The notes under the pieces: generated by a model
Database searches by the model: none
What the model saw: only the letters and a program-made list of their open reading frames with translations
Told to the model about the DNA's origin: nothing
Assembly: GCA_021795355.1 (NCBI GenBank)
Contig: JAJYPL010000001.1
Coordinates: 84,545-148,544 of the forward strand
DNA: 64,000 nt
Direction: 5' to 3'
Origin: a bacterium
GTDB taxonomy: Bacteria; SZUA-79; Acidulodesulfobacterales; Acidulodesulfobacteraceae
Part shown: piece after piece, positions 32,473-41,858 of the stretch
How the letters are laid out: each line of letters starts with the position of its first letter
Numbering within the stretch: position 1 is the stretch's first letter
Position numbers and translations under genes: made by a program

Positions 32473-35439
32473 TTACACGGTTACTTCAGCTACGGCATTT
32501 CCTCCCGAATTCTTAAGGCCGCACAGCCTGTTGTAAATTTTGGAAATCAGCTCTTCGGGAGTCTCTCCGTCCTTCGGAAACGAAGCGACTATAAAAGAAG
32601 CTGTTAATTTTTTCGATTTCAGTTCTTCTTCTTTGTAAAAAGGATAATCTCTGATGACCGAACAGAACCTGTTTGCAACGAACGCCGCCGCATCTTTTAA
32701 AGTATTATTAAGTATAACGGCAAACTCGTCATAGCCGAATCTTACTATTACGTCTGAGCCTCTAAGCATCTTCTTCAACATTTCCGATATTTTTTTGAGC
32801 GCTATATCCGAATGAAAATTTCCGACTAAATCGCAGTATTCTTTGAAGTTGTCTATATCTAAAAATACGACGCTGAAAACTATGTTATATCTTTTAGCCC
32901 TGTTGATTTCCTGCGCCAATCTTATATTAAAATAATTATGGTCTAAAAGACCGGTAATTTCGTCGAATAAACCGGCTTTCTGCGGATAAATAAGTTCCAA
33001 TTCCCTTATAGAACGGCTCAATTCTTCGGCGGAAAAAGATTTTTTACCTATTATTCTTTCTATATTGCCGGAAAGTTTAAGCCTTTCTTCTACCGTCAAA
33101 TCCTTGGACGTTATAATGAATATCGGTATTTGAGCGGATATAGGATGTTTTTTTATGTTTTCGGCTACTTCGAATCCGTCTATATCGGGCATTATCAAAT
33201 CAAGGAGTATCAAATCGGGCTTAAGTTCTATAGCCATTTTTAGCCCTTCTTCGCCGTTATATGCATGAACGAGATTAAAACCTTCATCCGTCAAAATTTT
33301 TTCTATCATTTTATGAACTATAGGGTCGTCGTCGATAAGAAGAATATTAACCTGCCTCTTTTTTCTTTTAGAAGTAAGGGTAAACTGGGAAAGAGTATGA
33401 ATAAGCGATTCTTTTTCTATAGGTTTTATAAGATAATCCGTAGCGCCGAGAGCAAATCCCAAATCTTTATTATCTATTATGCTGGTTATAATTACGGGTA
33501 TGTTTTTAGTGTCTTTATCGGTTTTTAATTCGTTTAAAACATCCCATCCGTCCTTTTTAGGCAGCATAATGTCTAAAAGAATCGCAAAAGGTTTTAAACT
33601 TTTCGCCTTTTCTACGGCTTCAATTCCGTCGTATGCATGGGCAACGGAATATCCCGAATTTACCAAGTTTATAGTTAAAATTTCAGAGGTTGGGCGGTCG
33701 TCTTCCGCAACCAGCACTAAAGGTTTATTTCTTTTAGCGTTATTGTCTCTGAAAAAAGTTTTGGCATCTACCGTTATTAAAGTTTTTTCGGTTTCTTCGA
33801 CGCTCATTGCGGATGCTTTTTCGGCTTCAAGAGGGTTAGGCAGGACAAAAGTGAAATCCGTTAAGTCGTTTTTAGCGGATTCAAAACTTATATGTCCACC
33901 GTGCAGCTCTATAATTTTTTTCGTCAAAGCAAGTCCGAGACCGGTTCCTTCATACTGCCTGGAGTAATTGTTGTCCGCCTGAGTAAATTCATCGAATATT
34001 TTATTTTTAAAATTATCGTCTATGCCTATTCCGCTGTTTATAACGTCTATCTGTATGTATTCAAATAATTTTTCGTGCGGGGCTTCGTATTTTTTTGCGT
34101 TAAAATTAGATGCCTGTTTAATATTTAAAGCAGGAGAAACATTTTTGCAAACGACTTTAATTTCGGAATTTTCAAAAGAAAATTTTATGGCGTTGCTTAA
34201 AAGATTATATATTACCTGTTTAAATTTAATTCTGTCGGAATACAGCTTATAATCTTCGGAACATTCATAATCGACGGTTATCGCAAGGTTCTTTTTTCCG
34301 GCAAGCGATTTTAAAACGACCGCAGCCTCGTCTATAGCTTCCTTAATAGAGAAAACGGAGTATTCAAGAGTAAACATGCCGGCTTCTATTTTAGATATGT
34401 CAAGAATATTGTTTATAAGCTGAAGCAGATGTTTTCCCGAAACTAATATATTATTGGTATATTTTTTATGTTTTTCGCTCAGGTCGGAAGAATCTTTCAG
34501 CAGGTCTGAATAGCCTATAATAGCGTTAAGCGGTGTCCTGAGTTCATGGGACATATTTGCGATAAATTTAGATTTTAATTCGTTTGCCCTTCTGAGTTCC
34601 TTATTGCTTTCTTCCAGCTGTTTCGTTCTTTCGATAACCTTATTTTCAAGATTTTCGTTAAGCTCTTTCAGCCTTTTTTCCTGCAATTTTATGTCCGTAA
34701 TATCTTTAGAAATGCCGATAGTTCCGATTATATCGCCCTTCTTGTCCATAATGCGGGATATCGTGAGTGATATATCAACCGTACTTCCGTCCTTTTTTCT
34801 AAGCCGCGTTTCGTAATTTGCTACGAATTTATCTTTTTTAAGCTTTTCTAAAATATCGTCCCTTTCTTCGGGATTTATATAAAATTCGGATGCCCGCTTT
34901 CCTATGACTTCTTTCTGCGGATAGCCGAGCATATTTTCGCCGCCTTTATTAAATTCGGTAATTATGCCGCGGCGGTCGGTAACCATAATCATATCGAAAG
35001 AATCGTCTAATATATTTTGAAAATAAGCCTTCTGCTCCCTTAACTGTTTAATAATGCTTTCTTTATCGATATGATTTTTGTGTCTGTCGTAAAGCAGGTC
35101 GTAAATAAACTTGGAGCTGACGGAATTAATAATCTCTGTTCCATGGTCGTGAAGCACGGCGAGTTCGGCAAGTTCTAATTCCGGTTCTCCGGTCAGATTA
35201 AATATTATATTAAAATTTATATTAGCGTTGTTAACTTCTTTAATCGTTTTAAAGCATTTTATTCCGGATTCTTTTGCGTAAACGGCGCCTTCCTTGTCTA
35301 AATTTCTGGCAGTTAATGCGGCTATCTCGACGTTTTTATCGTCTCGAAGCATTTCAATCATAGTTTTAGCGGCATTTCCGCCGCCGTATATCAGAATTTT
35401 TGCCATGACACCGTTCATAAAATTATTCAGTTTCTTCAA
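32473..35439 (-). CDS. Hybrid sensor kinase: Rossmann-PAS-kinase-REC-REC-GGDEF-like
   Basis: The 988-residue protein has, in order, a Rossmann-type N-terminus (ILIYGGGNAAKTMIEML, about 13-120), a PAS domain (about 140-255), a coiled coil, HisKA with SHELRTPLNAIIGYSDLL, an HATPase with GTGLGLALTKK, two receiver domains with phosphoacceptors in LLDIMLPK and LLDLIMPD, and a diguanylate-cyclase-like domain. The last has GYDEF instead of GGDEF and lacks other metal-site residues, so it is probably a sensor or scaffold rather than an enzyme. No membrane segment is present, so it senses cytoplasmic signals. A TTG start at 35439, 13 nt after AAGGAG, is used; an ATG at 35406 is possible. Confidence 0.88.
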   Translation of the reverse strand: MKKLNNFMNGVMAKILIYGGGNAAKTMIEMLRDDKNVEIAALTARNLDKEGAVYAKESGIKCFKTIKEVNNANINFNIIFNLTGEPELELAELAVLHDHGTEIINSVSSKFIYDLLYDRHKNHIDKESIIKQLREQKAYFQNILDDSFDMIMVTDRRGIITEFNKGGENMLGYPQKEVIGKRASEFYINPEERDDILEKLKKDKFVANYETRLRKKDGSTVDISLTISRIMDKKGDIIGTIGISKDITDIKLQEKRLKELNENLENKVIERTKQLEESNKELRRANELKSKFIANMSHELRTPLNAIIGYSDLLKDSSDLSEKHKKYTNNILVSGKHLLQLINNILDISKIEAGMFTLEYSVFSIKEAIDEAAVVLKSLAGKKNLAITVDYECSEDYKLYSDRIKFKQVIYNLLSNAIKFSFENSEIKVVCKNVSPALNIKQASNFNAKKYEAPHEKLFEYIQIDVINSGIGIDDNFKNKIFDEFTQADNNYSRQYEGTGLGLALTKKIIELHGGHISFESAKNDLTDFTFVLPNPLEAEKASAMSVEETEKTLITVDAKTFFRDNNAKRNKPLVLVAEDDRPTSEILTINLVNSGYSVAHAYDGIEAVEKAKSLKPFAILLDIMLPKKDGWDVLNELKTDKDTKNIPVIITSIIDNKDLGFALGATDYLIKPIEKESLIHTLSQFTLTSKRKKRQVNILLIDDDPIVHKMIEKILTDEGFNLVHAYNGEEGLKMAIELKPDLILLDLIMPDIDGFEVAENIKKHPISAQIPIFIITSKDLTVEERLKLSGNIERIIGKKSFSAEELSRSIRELELIYPQKAGLFDEITGLLDHNYFNIRLAQEINRAKRYNIVFSVVFLDIDNFKEYCDLVGNFHSDIALKKISEMLKKMLRGSDVIVRFGYDEFAVILNNTLKDAAAFVANRFCSVIRDYPFYKEEELKSKKLTASFIVASFPKDGETPEELISKIYNRLCGLKNSGGNAVAEVTV

Positions 35440-35502
35440 GCTAAACTTATTTCTCCTTAACCGTTAAGTAATAAATATTTTATTTATATACAATTTAATA
35501 GA

Positions 35503-35534
35503 AAGCGGGATTGCTTCGCTTTGCTCGCAATGAC
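35503..35534. repeat. Family C repeat, single copy
   Basis: AGCGGGATTGCTTCGCT leads to GCTCGCAATGAC, the reverse orientation of the copy at 11304. It lies between the two regulator genes. Confidence 0.65.
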
Positions 35535-35558
35535 GCATTTATAACGGCAAATTAAAGA

Positions 35559-35963
35559 TTACAAAGAAGCGCCGTTAAGCAGATTGTTTATTTTATCTCT
35601 TAACAGTTCGTTTCTTATAGGTTTATCGACGTAATCGGTAGCTCCGTCTTCAAAACTTTTTTTCACCGTTTCTTTGTCGTTCAGAGCGCTTATCATTAAA
35701 ATAGGAACTTTGTCGTAAACTTTTCTGATGGTCCTGAGAACGTCGAGTCCGTTTATCTTCGGAAGCATTATATCGATAATAATAAGGTCGAAAATGTTTC
35801 CTTCGGTAATTTTATCCAATGCGTCTCTTCCGTTTTCTACTATCGTTATATCGGCGTCAAAAGACGATTGTATAATAATTCTTACCAGTTCGGAATGCAT
35901 CCTGTTGTCTTCTACCAAAAGAATTTTTTTTCTTGGAATAATTCTGCCCGCTAAATTTATCAT
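35559..35963 (-). CDS. Single-domain response regulator
   Basis: This 134-residue receiver-only protein has the acidic residues ED at 18-19, phosphoacceptor Asp64 (LIIIDIMLPKINGLDVL), the Thr/Ser position in PILMISALND and the conserved Lys in DYVDKPIRN. No output domain follows. It is encoded just upstream of the hybrid kinase, so a relay within this group is likely. Confidence 0.9.
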   Translation of the reverse strand: MINLAGRIIPRKKILLVEDNRMHSELVRIIIQSSFDADITIVENGRDALDKITEGNIFDLIIIDIMLPKINGLDVLRTIRKVYDKVPILMISALNDKETVKKSFEDGATDYVDKPIRNELLRDKINNLLNGASL

Positions 35964-36035
35964 GCATTATCCTCAATAAATAACAGCCGTTAGATTAATT
36001 TTTATATATTATACCATACCGTTATTTTAATATTA

Positions 36036-36398
36036 TTACTTATTCGTTCTTTTTTCAAGTTCTTCCTGTTTAGTTTTACAGGCGATGCATAAAGTAGCTT
36101 CCGGCCTGTATTCCAATCTTTTTTCGGAAATTTCTCCGCCGCATTCGTCGCATATGCCGTAAGTCCCGTTTTCTATTCTTAACAGCGCTTCCTGTATTTT
36201 GGGGATCAGTTTTCTTTCCCTGTCGCGTATCCTGAGTTCGAAATTTCTGTCGGATTCTAAAGTCGCTCTGTCGTTAGGGTCGGGAAAATTATCGTCTTCT
36301 TTCGTCATAGCGTCAACCGTTTTCATAGCATCGTCGAGCAGAGACTCTAATTTTTTATTTAAAATATTTTTAAAATGTAAAAGCTTTTTTTCCGTCAC
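36036..36398 (-). CDS. DksA/TraR family transcription regulator
   Basis: DksA-type proteins insert a coiled coil into the secondary channel of RNA polymerase and, with ppGpp, adjust rRNA and amino acid gene transcription. The 120-residue protein has the coiled-coil with tip residues DPNDRAT near 40-46 and a C4 zinc finger at Cys83, Cys86, Cys104 and Cys107 (CDECGGEI, CIACK). Length is that of short DksA relatives. It stands alone between the regulator genes and mqnC, with a family A and a family B repeat just upstream. Confidence 0.92.
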   Translation of the reverse strand: MTEKKLLHFKNILNKKLESLLDDAMKTVDAMTKEDDNFPDPNDRATLESDRNFELRIRDRERKLIPKIQEALLRIENGTYGICDECGGEISEKRLEYRPEATLCIACKTKQEELEKRTNK

Positions 36399-36460
36399 GT
36401 AAATTATGTCCTCGCCTTTTTATAATTTGTCGTTTATTTATAAAAATTATAACATAATTT

Positions 36461-36554
36461 TAAGGAAAAGGTGTCATATTAATTTTTCGCAATAAACTTA
36501 ATATATTAATAAAACTTTGCTATATGCGAAAAATAAAATCTTACACCTTTTCCA
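36461..36554 (-). repeat. Family A repeat, full copy, reverse
   Basis: Read on the minus strand it runs GGAAAAGGTGTAAGATTTTA ... TTAATATGACACCTTTTCC, aligning along its length with the copy at 30745. It lies between mqnC and dksA and is a candidate terminator for mqnC. Confidence 0.8.
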
Positions 36555-36570
36555 TCGATAATTTCCGAGT

Positions 36571-36603
36571 TGTGACGGGGACAGAATTGAATTCTGTCCC
36601 CGT
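36571..36603. repeat. Family B repeat
   Basis: TGACGGGGACAGAATT and AATTCTGTCCCCGT form a near-perfect palindrome immediately after the mqnC stop at 36611. It could form a strong hairpin in either transcript. Confidence 0.8.
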
Positions 36604-36610
36604 ATTTAAA

Positions 36611-37654
36611 TCAATATTTTTTTATTAGCGTATAATTATTCGCTCTCTGCGCAGGAACAAACCCTGCGTCTTTAATCAAGCGGACCATTAATTTTTCGTC
36701 GACGGTTCTGTTTTCCGTTCCGGCCGCTTTTACGACGTTTTCTTCGAGCATGGTAGAACCCATATCGTTAGCCCCGAAACTTAACGCAGCCTGTCCCATT
36801 TTCGCCCCCTGCGTCACCCATGATGCCTGAATATTATCGAAATTATCTAAAACTATTCTTGAGACCGCAAGCACTTTAAGATAATAATGGCCGTAAACGC
36901 CTCTTGGATTAAGCGCTGTATTTTTGCTTTGAAAACTCCAAGGAATAAAAGCCTTAAAACCGCCGGTTTTATCCTGAAGGTCTCTAAGTTTTAAAAGATG
37001 CTCTACTATATCTTCGTCGGTTTCTATAGTCCCGAACATCATAGTTGCGGATGAGTTTAAACCCGCATTGTGAACTTCTTCCATGACTTTTAGCCATTGT
37101 CCGCTGTCTATTTTATTAGGACTTATTTTTTTTCTTACCCTGTCCGTTAATATTTCCGCTCCGCCGCCGGGCACGGAATCTAAGCCCGCTTCTTTCAAAA
37201 CATTTACCGTTTCTTTAACCGTCATATCGTTGAATTGGGCGATAAAAGTAATCTCCGGAGGAGAAAACGCATGGATATGTATATCGAAATTTTCTTTAAT
37301 ACCGTTTAACAGATTAATATAGTAGTCTATAGTTATATCTGGATTTAATCCTCCCTGAAGAAGAATCTGCGTACCGGAAAGATCTTTCGTTTCCCTGATT
37401 TTATCGAATATTTGTTCTTTCGTCAGAACGTAGGCGTCTTTATCCGGAACTCCGTATTTTTTGTAAAAAGCGCAAAATTTGCATTCCGACGTACAGACGT
37501 TGGTGTAGTTTATATTTCTGTCGATAATAAACGTGACGATATCGTCCTGATGCTTTTCCTTTCTTATGCCGTCGGCTATTTTTCCAAGTTCTATAATATT
37601 ATCGTTTTTAAACAGCGCCAATGCATCTTTTTTGTTTATTCTGTTTTTATTCAT
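36611..37654 (-). CDS. mqnC: Dehypoxanthine futalosine cyclase
   Basis: MqnC is the radical SAM enzyme that cyclises dehypoxanthine futalosine in the futalosine route to menaquinone. The 347-residue protein has CTSECKFC at 54-61, the RNINYTN lead-in, IHAFSPPE, GGGAEIL, SATMMFGTIE and FGANDMGSTMLEENVV, which separate MqnC from MqnE and CofH. Other mqn genes are not in the window. It lies about 55 bp downstream of fliI and is likely co-transcribed, though no functional link is apparent. Two repeats follow its stop codon. Confidence 0.92.
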   Translation of the reverse strand: MNKNRINKKDALALFKNDNIIELGKIADGIRKEKHQDDIVTFIIDRNINYTNVCTSECKFCAFYKKYGVPDKDAYVLTKEQIFDKIRETKDLSGTQILLQGGLNPDITIDYYINLLNGIKENFDIHIHAFSPPEITFIAQFNDMTVKETVNVLKEAGLDSVPGGGAEILTDRVRKKISPNKIDSGQWLKVMEEVHNAGLNSSATMMFGTIETDEDIVEHLLKLRDLQDKTGGFKAFIPWSFQSKNTALNPRGVYGHYYLKVLAVSRIVLDNFDNIQASWVTQGAKMGQAALSFGANDMGSTMLEENVVKAAGTENRTVDEKLMVRLIKDAGFVPAQRANNYTLIKKY

Positions 37655-37709
37655 ATTTTATACCTTAATCCTGCATTTGTTTCCTTTTTATCTTTTCCGC
37701 TTATTTTAT

Positions 37710-39032
37710 TTAATTCAACAGTCCGCTCATTTCTTTTAAGCTTTCCTCGAAAGAATATTTTTCGTCGGGGGTCTGTTTTATAAAGTTTTCTATCTTAGAT
37801 ATATGGTCTATCGCAAAATCTATAGCTTCGCTGGACCCTTTAGAATAAGCGCCGATATTTATAAGGTCTTCGTTTACCCTGTATTCCGAAACTACTTTTA
37901 AAACCTCCCGGGCGGCCAGCAGATGTTCTTTTAAAACTATGTCGGGCATAACGCGGGACAGGCTGTTTAAAACGTCTATCGCCGGAAATATTCCTTTTTC
38001 AGCCGTTTTTCTCGAAAGAACGATATGCCCGTCGAGTATAGACCTTACCGTATCGGAAATAGGTTCGTTCATATCGTCGCCTTCTACTAAAACCGTGTAA
38101 ATTCCGGTGATGCTTCCTTTGTCGGAGTTAGCCGCCCTTTCAAGAAGTTTCGGTAAAATGCTGAAAACGGACGGCGTATAGCCTCTCACTGTAGGAGGTT
38201 CTCCCGCCGATAGTCCTATTTCCCTCGACGCCATCGCAAACCGAGTAATGGAATCCATAAGAAAAAGCACGTCAAGCCCTTTGTCCCTAAAATATTCCGC
38301 AAGGGCGGTCGCCGCAAAAGCCCCTCTCATTCTGACCAACGGGGATTTATCCGACGTAGCGACGATAACGACGGATTTTTTTAAACCTTCTTCCCCTAAG
38401 CTTTTTTCTATAAATTCTTTAACTTCACGCCCTCTTTCGCCGATAAGCGCAATAATATTTACGTCGGATTTAGAATATTTAGTAAACATGCCGAGAAGAG
38501 TGCTTTTACCTACTCCGGAACCGGCAAATATACCTATTCTCTGTCCTTTGCCTATCGTCAAAAAAGAATTTACCGCCCTTACTCCGACATCCATAACCTC
38601 GTTAATTCTTTTTCTTGATAAAGGAGACGGCGGCTCGTTGACTATCTTTGCATAACCGCCGCATTGAATTTTTCCTTTATCGTCCAACGGATTGCCGAAC
38701 GGATCCACGACTCTTCCAAGCAGTTCTTCGCCTGCGGGAAATTTTTCCTCTTCTTCTAAAAGAATAACTTCGCTTTCTAAACTTATTCCTCCTATATCGC
38801 CGTAAGGCATAAGAACCGCCCTGTCGTCTTTAAAACCGATAACTTCCGCCGTAATACCTTCAGACGATACGCCGTTTTTACCTTTAATGCGGCAAATTTT
38901 TCCTATGGAAAGATCCGGATGTTTAGCTTCGAGGACGAGCCCTACCGCTTTAACTATTTTTCCCTTTATAAGCATAGGATTGGAATCTTGAAGGAGGTCG
39001 GCGTATTCTTTTAAATTTATAAGTCTTCCCAT
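37710..39032 (-). CDS. fliI: Flagellum-specific ATPase
   Basis: FliI is the F1-beta-like hexameric ATPase of the flagellar type III export apparatus at the base of the motor. The 440-residue length is normal. Walker A is GSGVGKST near 170, and the conserved LIGERGREVKEFI, LFLMDSITRFA and SAGEPPTVRGYTPSVF stretches are present. FliH and FliJ genes, which usually flank it, are absent here; the upstream neighbour is the FlgJ fusion gene instead. A family B repeat separates the two. Confidence 0.95.
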   Translation of the reverse strand: MGRLINLKEYADLLQDSNPMLIKGKIVKAVGLVLEAKHPDLSIGKICRIKGKNGVSSEGITAEVIGFKDDRAVLMPYGDIGGISLESEVILLEEEEKFPAGEELLGRVVDPFGNPLDDKGKIQCGGYAKIVNEPPSPLSRKRINEVMDVGVRAVNSFLTIGKGQRIGIFAGSGVGKSTLLGMFTKYSKSDVNIIALIGERGREVKEFIEKSLGEEGLKKSVVIVATSDKSPLVRMRGAFAATALAEYFRDKGLDVLFLMDSITRFAMASREIGLSAGEPPTVRGYTPSVFSILPKLLERAANSDKGSITGIYTVLVEGDDMNEPISDTVRSILDGHIVLSRKTAEKGIFPAIDVLNSLSRVMPDIVLKEHLLAAREVLKVVSEYRVNEDLINIGAYSKGSSEAIDFAIDHISKIENFIKQTPDEKYSFEESLKEMSGLLN

Positions 39033-39054
39033 TCATTCATTCCTTATTTTTCTT

Positions 39055-39124
39055 TGACACCTTTTCTACTCCGTTCTTTCCAAGTTGTGACGGGGACAGA
39101 ATTCAATTCTGTCCCCGTCACAAC
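39055..39124. repeat. Family A end fragment and perfect family B palindrome
   Basis: TGACACCTTTTC (39055-39066) is a family A remnant. From 39084 to 39124 a 41-bp perfect palindrome follows, 20-bp arms of GTTGTGACGGGGACAGAATT around a single C. It begins one base after the FlgJ fusion gene's stop codon and may terminate that gene. Confidence 0.85.
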
Positions 39125-39125
39125 C

Positions 39126-40037
39126 CTAAGAGTATTCTTTATAATAAGCAAGAACTTTTTTTACGTAATTTTCCGTTTCTTCAAAAGGCGGTATTCCGTT
39201 ATATTTTTCGACGCTGCCTATACCGGCGTTATAAGCGGCAAGAGCAAGTTCGGCATTGCCTCCGTAACGGTCCAAAAGCCGTTTAAGGTAAAGCGTTCCG
39301 CCTAAAACGTTGCCTTCGGGATCGTAAGGATCTACGCCAAGTTCTTCGGCTGTTTCAGGCATTAACTGCATAAGTCCGACGGCGCCTTTGTTGGAAACGG
39401 CATACGGATTAAAATCCGATTCCGTTTTCATTACGGCTTTTATTAAACCGTACGGAACTCCGTAAATTTCGGAAGCTTTTTTTGCAAGACCGTCGGCGGT
39501 AACATAGTCTCCGGTAAACCCTTGGGTGTCCGAATCGGAACCGTCAGCGGAAGCGCCGCTTGATTCTAAAGCGTTAAGTTTAAGTCCTTCGGCGCCTGCG
39601 CCTCCATATTTTGAAGCCAATCCGTATGCCTGAAATAAATTGCCGGTAGCGGACATCGAAGCGACCGAAGAACTTAATTCTTTCATTCCGTCCTTTGCTA
39701 CCAAAGACGGATGCTCTTTGAAATAATCGACTATCATTTTCGCTATTCCTATGCCTTTTCCGTAGCCGCTGTCGTTTGCTACAGCTTCGTAAAAAAGCGA
39801 ATTGAAAATTTTATAACCGGTACCTTTATCTATAAAAGAACCTTTTTCCACTTCCTTGGACATAGAATCGAAAATCATATTTAAAAAAAGGCTTTCGAAT
39901 TTAACGGCGACGGTTTTTATTTCGCTAAGCTCTTCAGGAGTGATTTTATCTTTAACGTTATTTTTAACGGATATTTCCGGTGAAATTTTAGGTTCGGAAG
40001 AAACGGGAATATTGAGATTGTTATTTAATTTTTCCAT
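39126..40037 (-). CDS. flgJ: FlgJ-like rod-binding domain fused to a lytic transglycosylase
   Basis: FlgJ assembles the flagellar rod and opens peptidoglycan for it. The 303-residue protein has an N-terminal FlgJ-type rod-binding domain ([18 protein letters not shown] near 47-64, then [14 protein letters not shown]) and, after a Ser/Gly-rich linker, an SLT domain with the catalytic Glu in [24 protein letters not shown] and [13 protein letters not shown]. Most FlgJ of gammaproteobacteria end in a GH73 glucosaminidase, so this is a different muralytic domain on the same adapter. It is upstream of fliI and far from flgI, its usual neighbour. Confidence 0.88.
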   Translation of the reverse strand: MEKLNNNLNIPVSSEPKISPEISVKNNVKDKITPEELSEIKTVAVKFESLFLNMIFDSMSKEVEKGSFIDKGTGYKIFNSLFYEAVANDSGYGKGIGIAKMIVDYFKEHPSLVAKDGMKELSSSVASMSATGNLFQAYGLASKYGGAGAEGLKLNALESSGASADGSDSDTQGFTGDYVTADGLAKKASEIYGVPYGLIKAVMKTESDFNPYAVSNKGAVGLMQLMPETAEELGVDPYDPEGNVLGGTLYLKRLLDRYGGNAELALAAYNAGIGSVEKYNGIPPFEETENYVKKVLAYYKEYS

Positions 40038-40278
40038 TATCGTTTAAAATAAGCGGCATTAACGTAATTTAAATTTAATAAAAATTTTAATTTTTTAACA
40101 TTATATCATAACGGAAATATTAATAAAAGTTTAACCGCGGATATAAAATTATTTTTTATTATTTAATTTGATTTATTAAGATATTTAAAAAAAATATTTT
40201 TTGTATTATAATATAGAAAATTTTTTATTTCAGATTTATTTTAATACAAATTAATTTTTTATAAATATAAAAACAACG

Positions 40279-41061
40279 ATGGATATAGCGTCTATTATCG
40301 GCTTTATACTGGGTCTCGGCGGAATAATATTCGGAAATTTCCTCCAGGGTTCAAACCTCATGCAGCTGCTTGACCCTATCGGCTTCGTAATAGTTATAGT
40401 AGGAACTACGGGAGCCACTGTTGCCGGAAACAGGATAGAAAATCTTAAAAAAGCGATGATATCGGCAAAAGGAGTTATTTTATCAAAAAAAGTCGATTAT
40501 GAAACCACCATATCGGACCTCTTGAATTATGCAACTAAAGCCAGAAAAAACGGCGTTCTTGCATTGGAATCGGAAATCGAAGCTTCGTCGGACCCTTTTA
40601 TAAAAAAAGCCCTCCAGTTAGTCGTTGACGGTATAGACCCTCAGGTAGTTATGGATATTATGGAAACGGAGTTATCCAACATCGAAGAATTCGGCGACGA
40701 AAGCGTTAAAATATTCGAACAGGCCGGCGGCTATTCTCCGACGCTCGGTATTATAGGAGCAGTTTTAGGACTTATACACGTTATGCAGCACCTTAATGAG
40801 CCCAACAGGCTCGGCGCCGGTATAGCCGTCGCGTTCACGGCTACTCTTTACGGGCTTGCTTTTGCGAACACTATACTTTTCCCTATATCCAGCAAACTAA
40901 AAATGAACCTTAAAGTCGAAGTTTTAAGATACGAACTTATCCTTATGGGCATAAGAAGCATTCAGAACGGCGAAAATCCAAGGCTTATAGAAGAAAAGCT
41001 AAAGTCTTTTTTAAACGCCGAGCAGAAAAAAGCTTACGATTTGAAAAACGGAGAAAAATAA
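40279..41061 (+). CDS. motA: Flagellar motor stator protein MotA
   Basis: MotA forms the ion channel ring of the stator that drives rotation. The 260-residue protein starts MDIASIIGFILGLGGII and has four membrane segments, the family's AGGYSPTLGIIGAVLGLIHVMQ (third helix) and GIAVAFTATLYGLAFANTILFPI (fourth). A cytoplasmic loop between helices 2 and 3 carries the charged residues that meet FliG. It begins a two-gene plus-strand unit with motB 2 bp downstream. The divergent promoter region 40038-40278 is very A+T-rich with a TATAAT at 40207, but no convincing -35. Confidence 0.95.
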   Translation: MDIASIIGFILGLGGIIFGNFLQGSNLMQLLDPIGFVIVIVGTTGATVAGNRIENLKKAMISAKGVILSKKVDYETTISDLLNYATKARKNGVLALESEIEASSDPFIKKALQLVVDGIDPQVVMDIMETELSNIEEFGDESVKIFEQAGGYSPTLGIIGAVLGLIHVMQHLNEPNRLGAGIAVAFTATLYGLAFANTILFPISSKLKMNLKVEVLRYELILMGIRSIQNGENPRLIEEKLKSFLNAEQKKAYDLKNGEK

Positions 41062-41063
41062 AA

Positions 41064-41858
41064 ATGGCAAGAAAAAAGAAAAAATGTCCGGAACATTCCA
41101 ATTCGGAAAGATGGATGATAAGTTACGGGGATTTCCTTACCACTCTCCTTTCTTTTTTTATAGTAATGTTTGCAATTTCTAAAGTAAACAACGTAAGGCT
41201 GAAAGAACTTGCAGTTTCGATACAGCAGGCATTCGGAGCCAATAAGTTTATTACCGTTTCGCGTTCAAGGCCGAATATAGCTTCTACCCCGAAAGTGGTA
41301 GTGCCTAAGGTGTCGCCTTCCCAATTTAAGGTATCGAAATCAAATAAAAAACTCATTAAAGAAGAACGGCAGGAATCGGCGGTATTTACGGGCATAGAAT
41401 CAAATATAAAATCTTTTGCCGCCGGAAAATCATCGTATAAATCTTCGCTAAGTGTTTATAAATCTACCAGAGGTCTCGTTATATCCCTTAAGGGCTCAAG
41501 CTTTTTTAATTCAGGCAGCGCAAGAATAATAAGGAAATATCATCCATTATTAAAATATATAGCTTCCGAACTATTAAAAGTCAATAATAATATATCCATA
41601 GAAGGATATACCGATTCTACGCCGATACGCAGCGCAAAATACCCAAACAACTGGATGCTTTCAACCGCAAGGGCGGTGAACGTCCTGAGTTTTTTTATAA
41701 AAAGCGTTAATTTTCCTCCGTCTCGGCTGTCTGCTTCCGGATACGGCAAATACAAGCCGGTAGCCAGCAATTCGACCGCCGCCGGACGCGCCCTTAACAG
41801 ACGCGTCAATATAGTCGTTCTGTCTAACTTTTTAAACAACGAACTTCCAAGTTCATGA
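41064..41858 (+). CDS. motB: Flagellar motor stator protein MotB
   Basis: MotB anchors the stator to peptidoglycan and carries the essential ion-binding Asp, here Asp23 in ERWMISYGDFLTTLLSFFIVM. A periplasmic linker follows, then a C-terminal OmpA-like domain with IEGYTDSTPI and RALNRRVNIVV, which bind peptidoglycan. Whether H+ or Na+ drives it cannot be told from the sequence. Its 3' end overlaps the convergent PilZ-type gene by 6 bp. Confidence 0.94.
   Translation: MARKKKKCPEHSNSERWMISYGDFLTTLLSFFIVMFAISKVNNVRLKELAVSIQQAFGANKFITVSRSRPNIASTPKVVVPKVSPSQFKVSKSNKKLIKEERQESAVFTGIESNIKSFAAGKSSYKSSLSVYKSTRGLVISLKGSSFFNSGSARIIRKYHPLLKYIASELLKVNNNISIEGYTDSTPIRSAKYPNNWMLSTARAVNVLSFFIKSVNFPPSRLSASGYGKYKPVASNSTAAGRALNRRVNIVVLSNFLNNELPSS

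Noticed and set aside
33479..33967. Plus-strand ORF of 162 residues
   Set aside because: It is antisense to the hybrid kinase, whose domains are continuous across this stretch.
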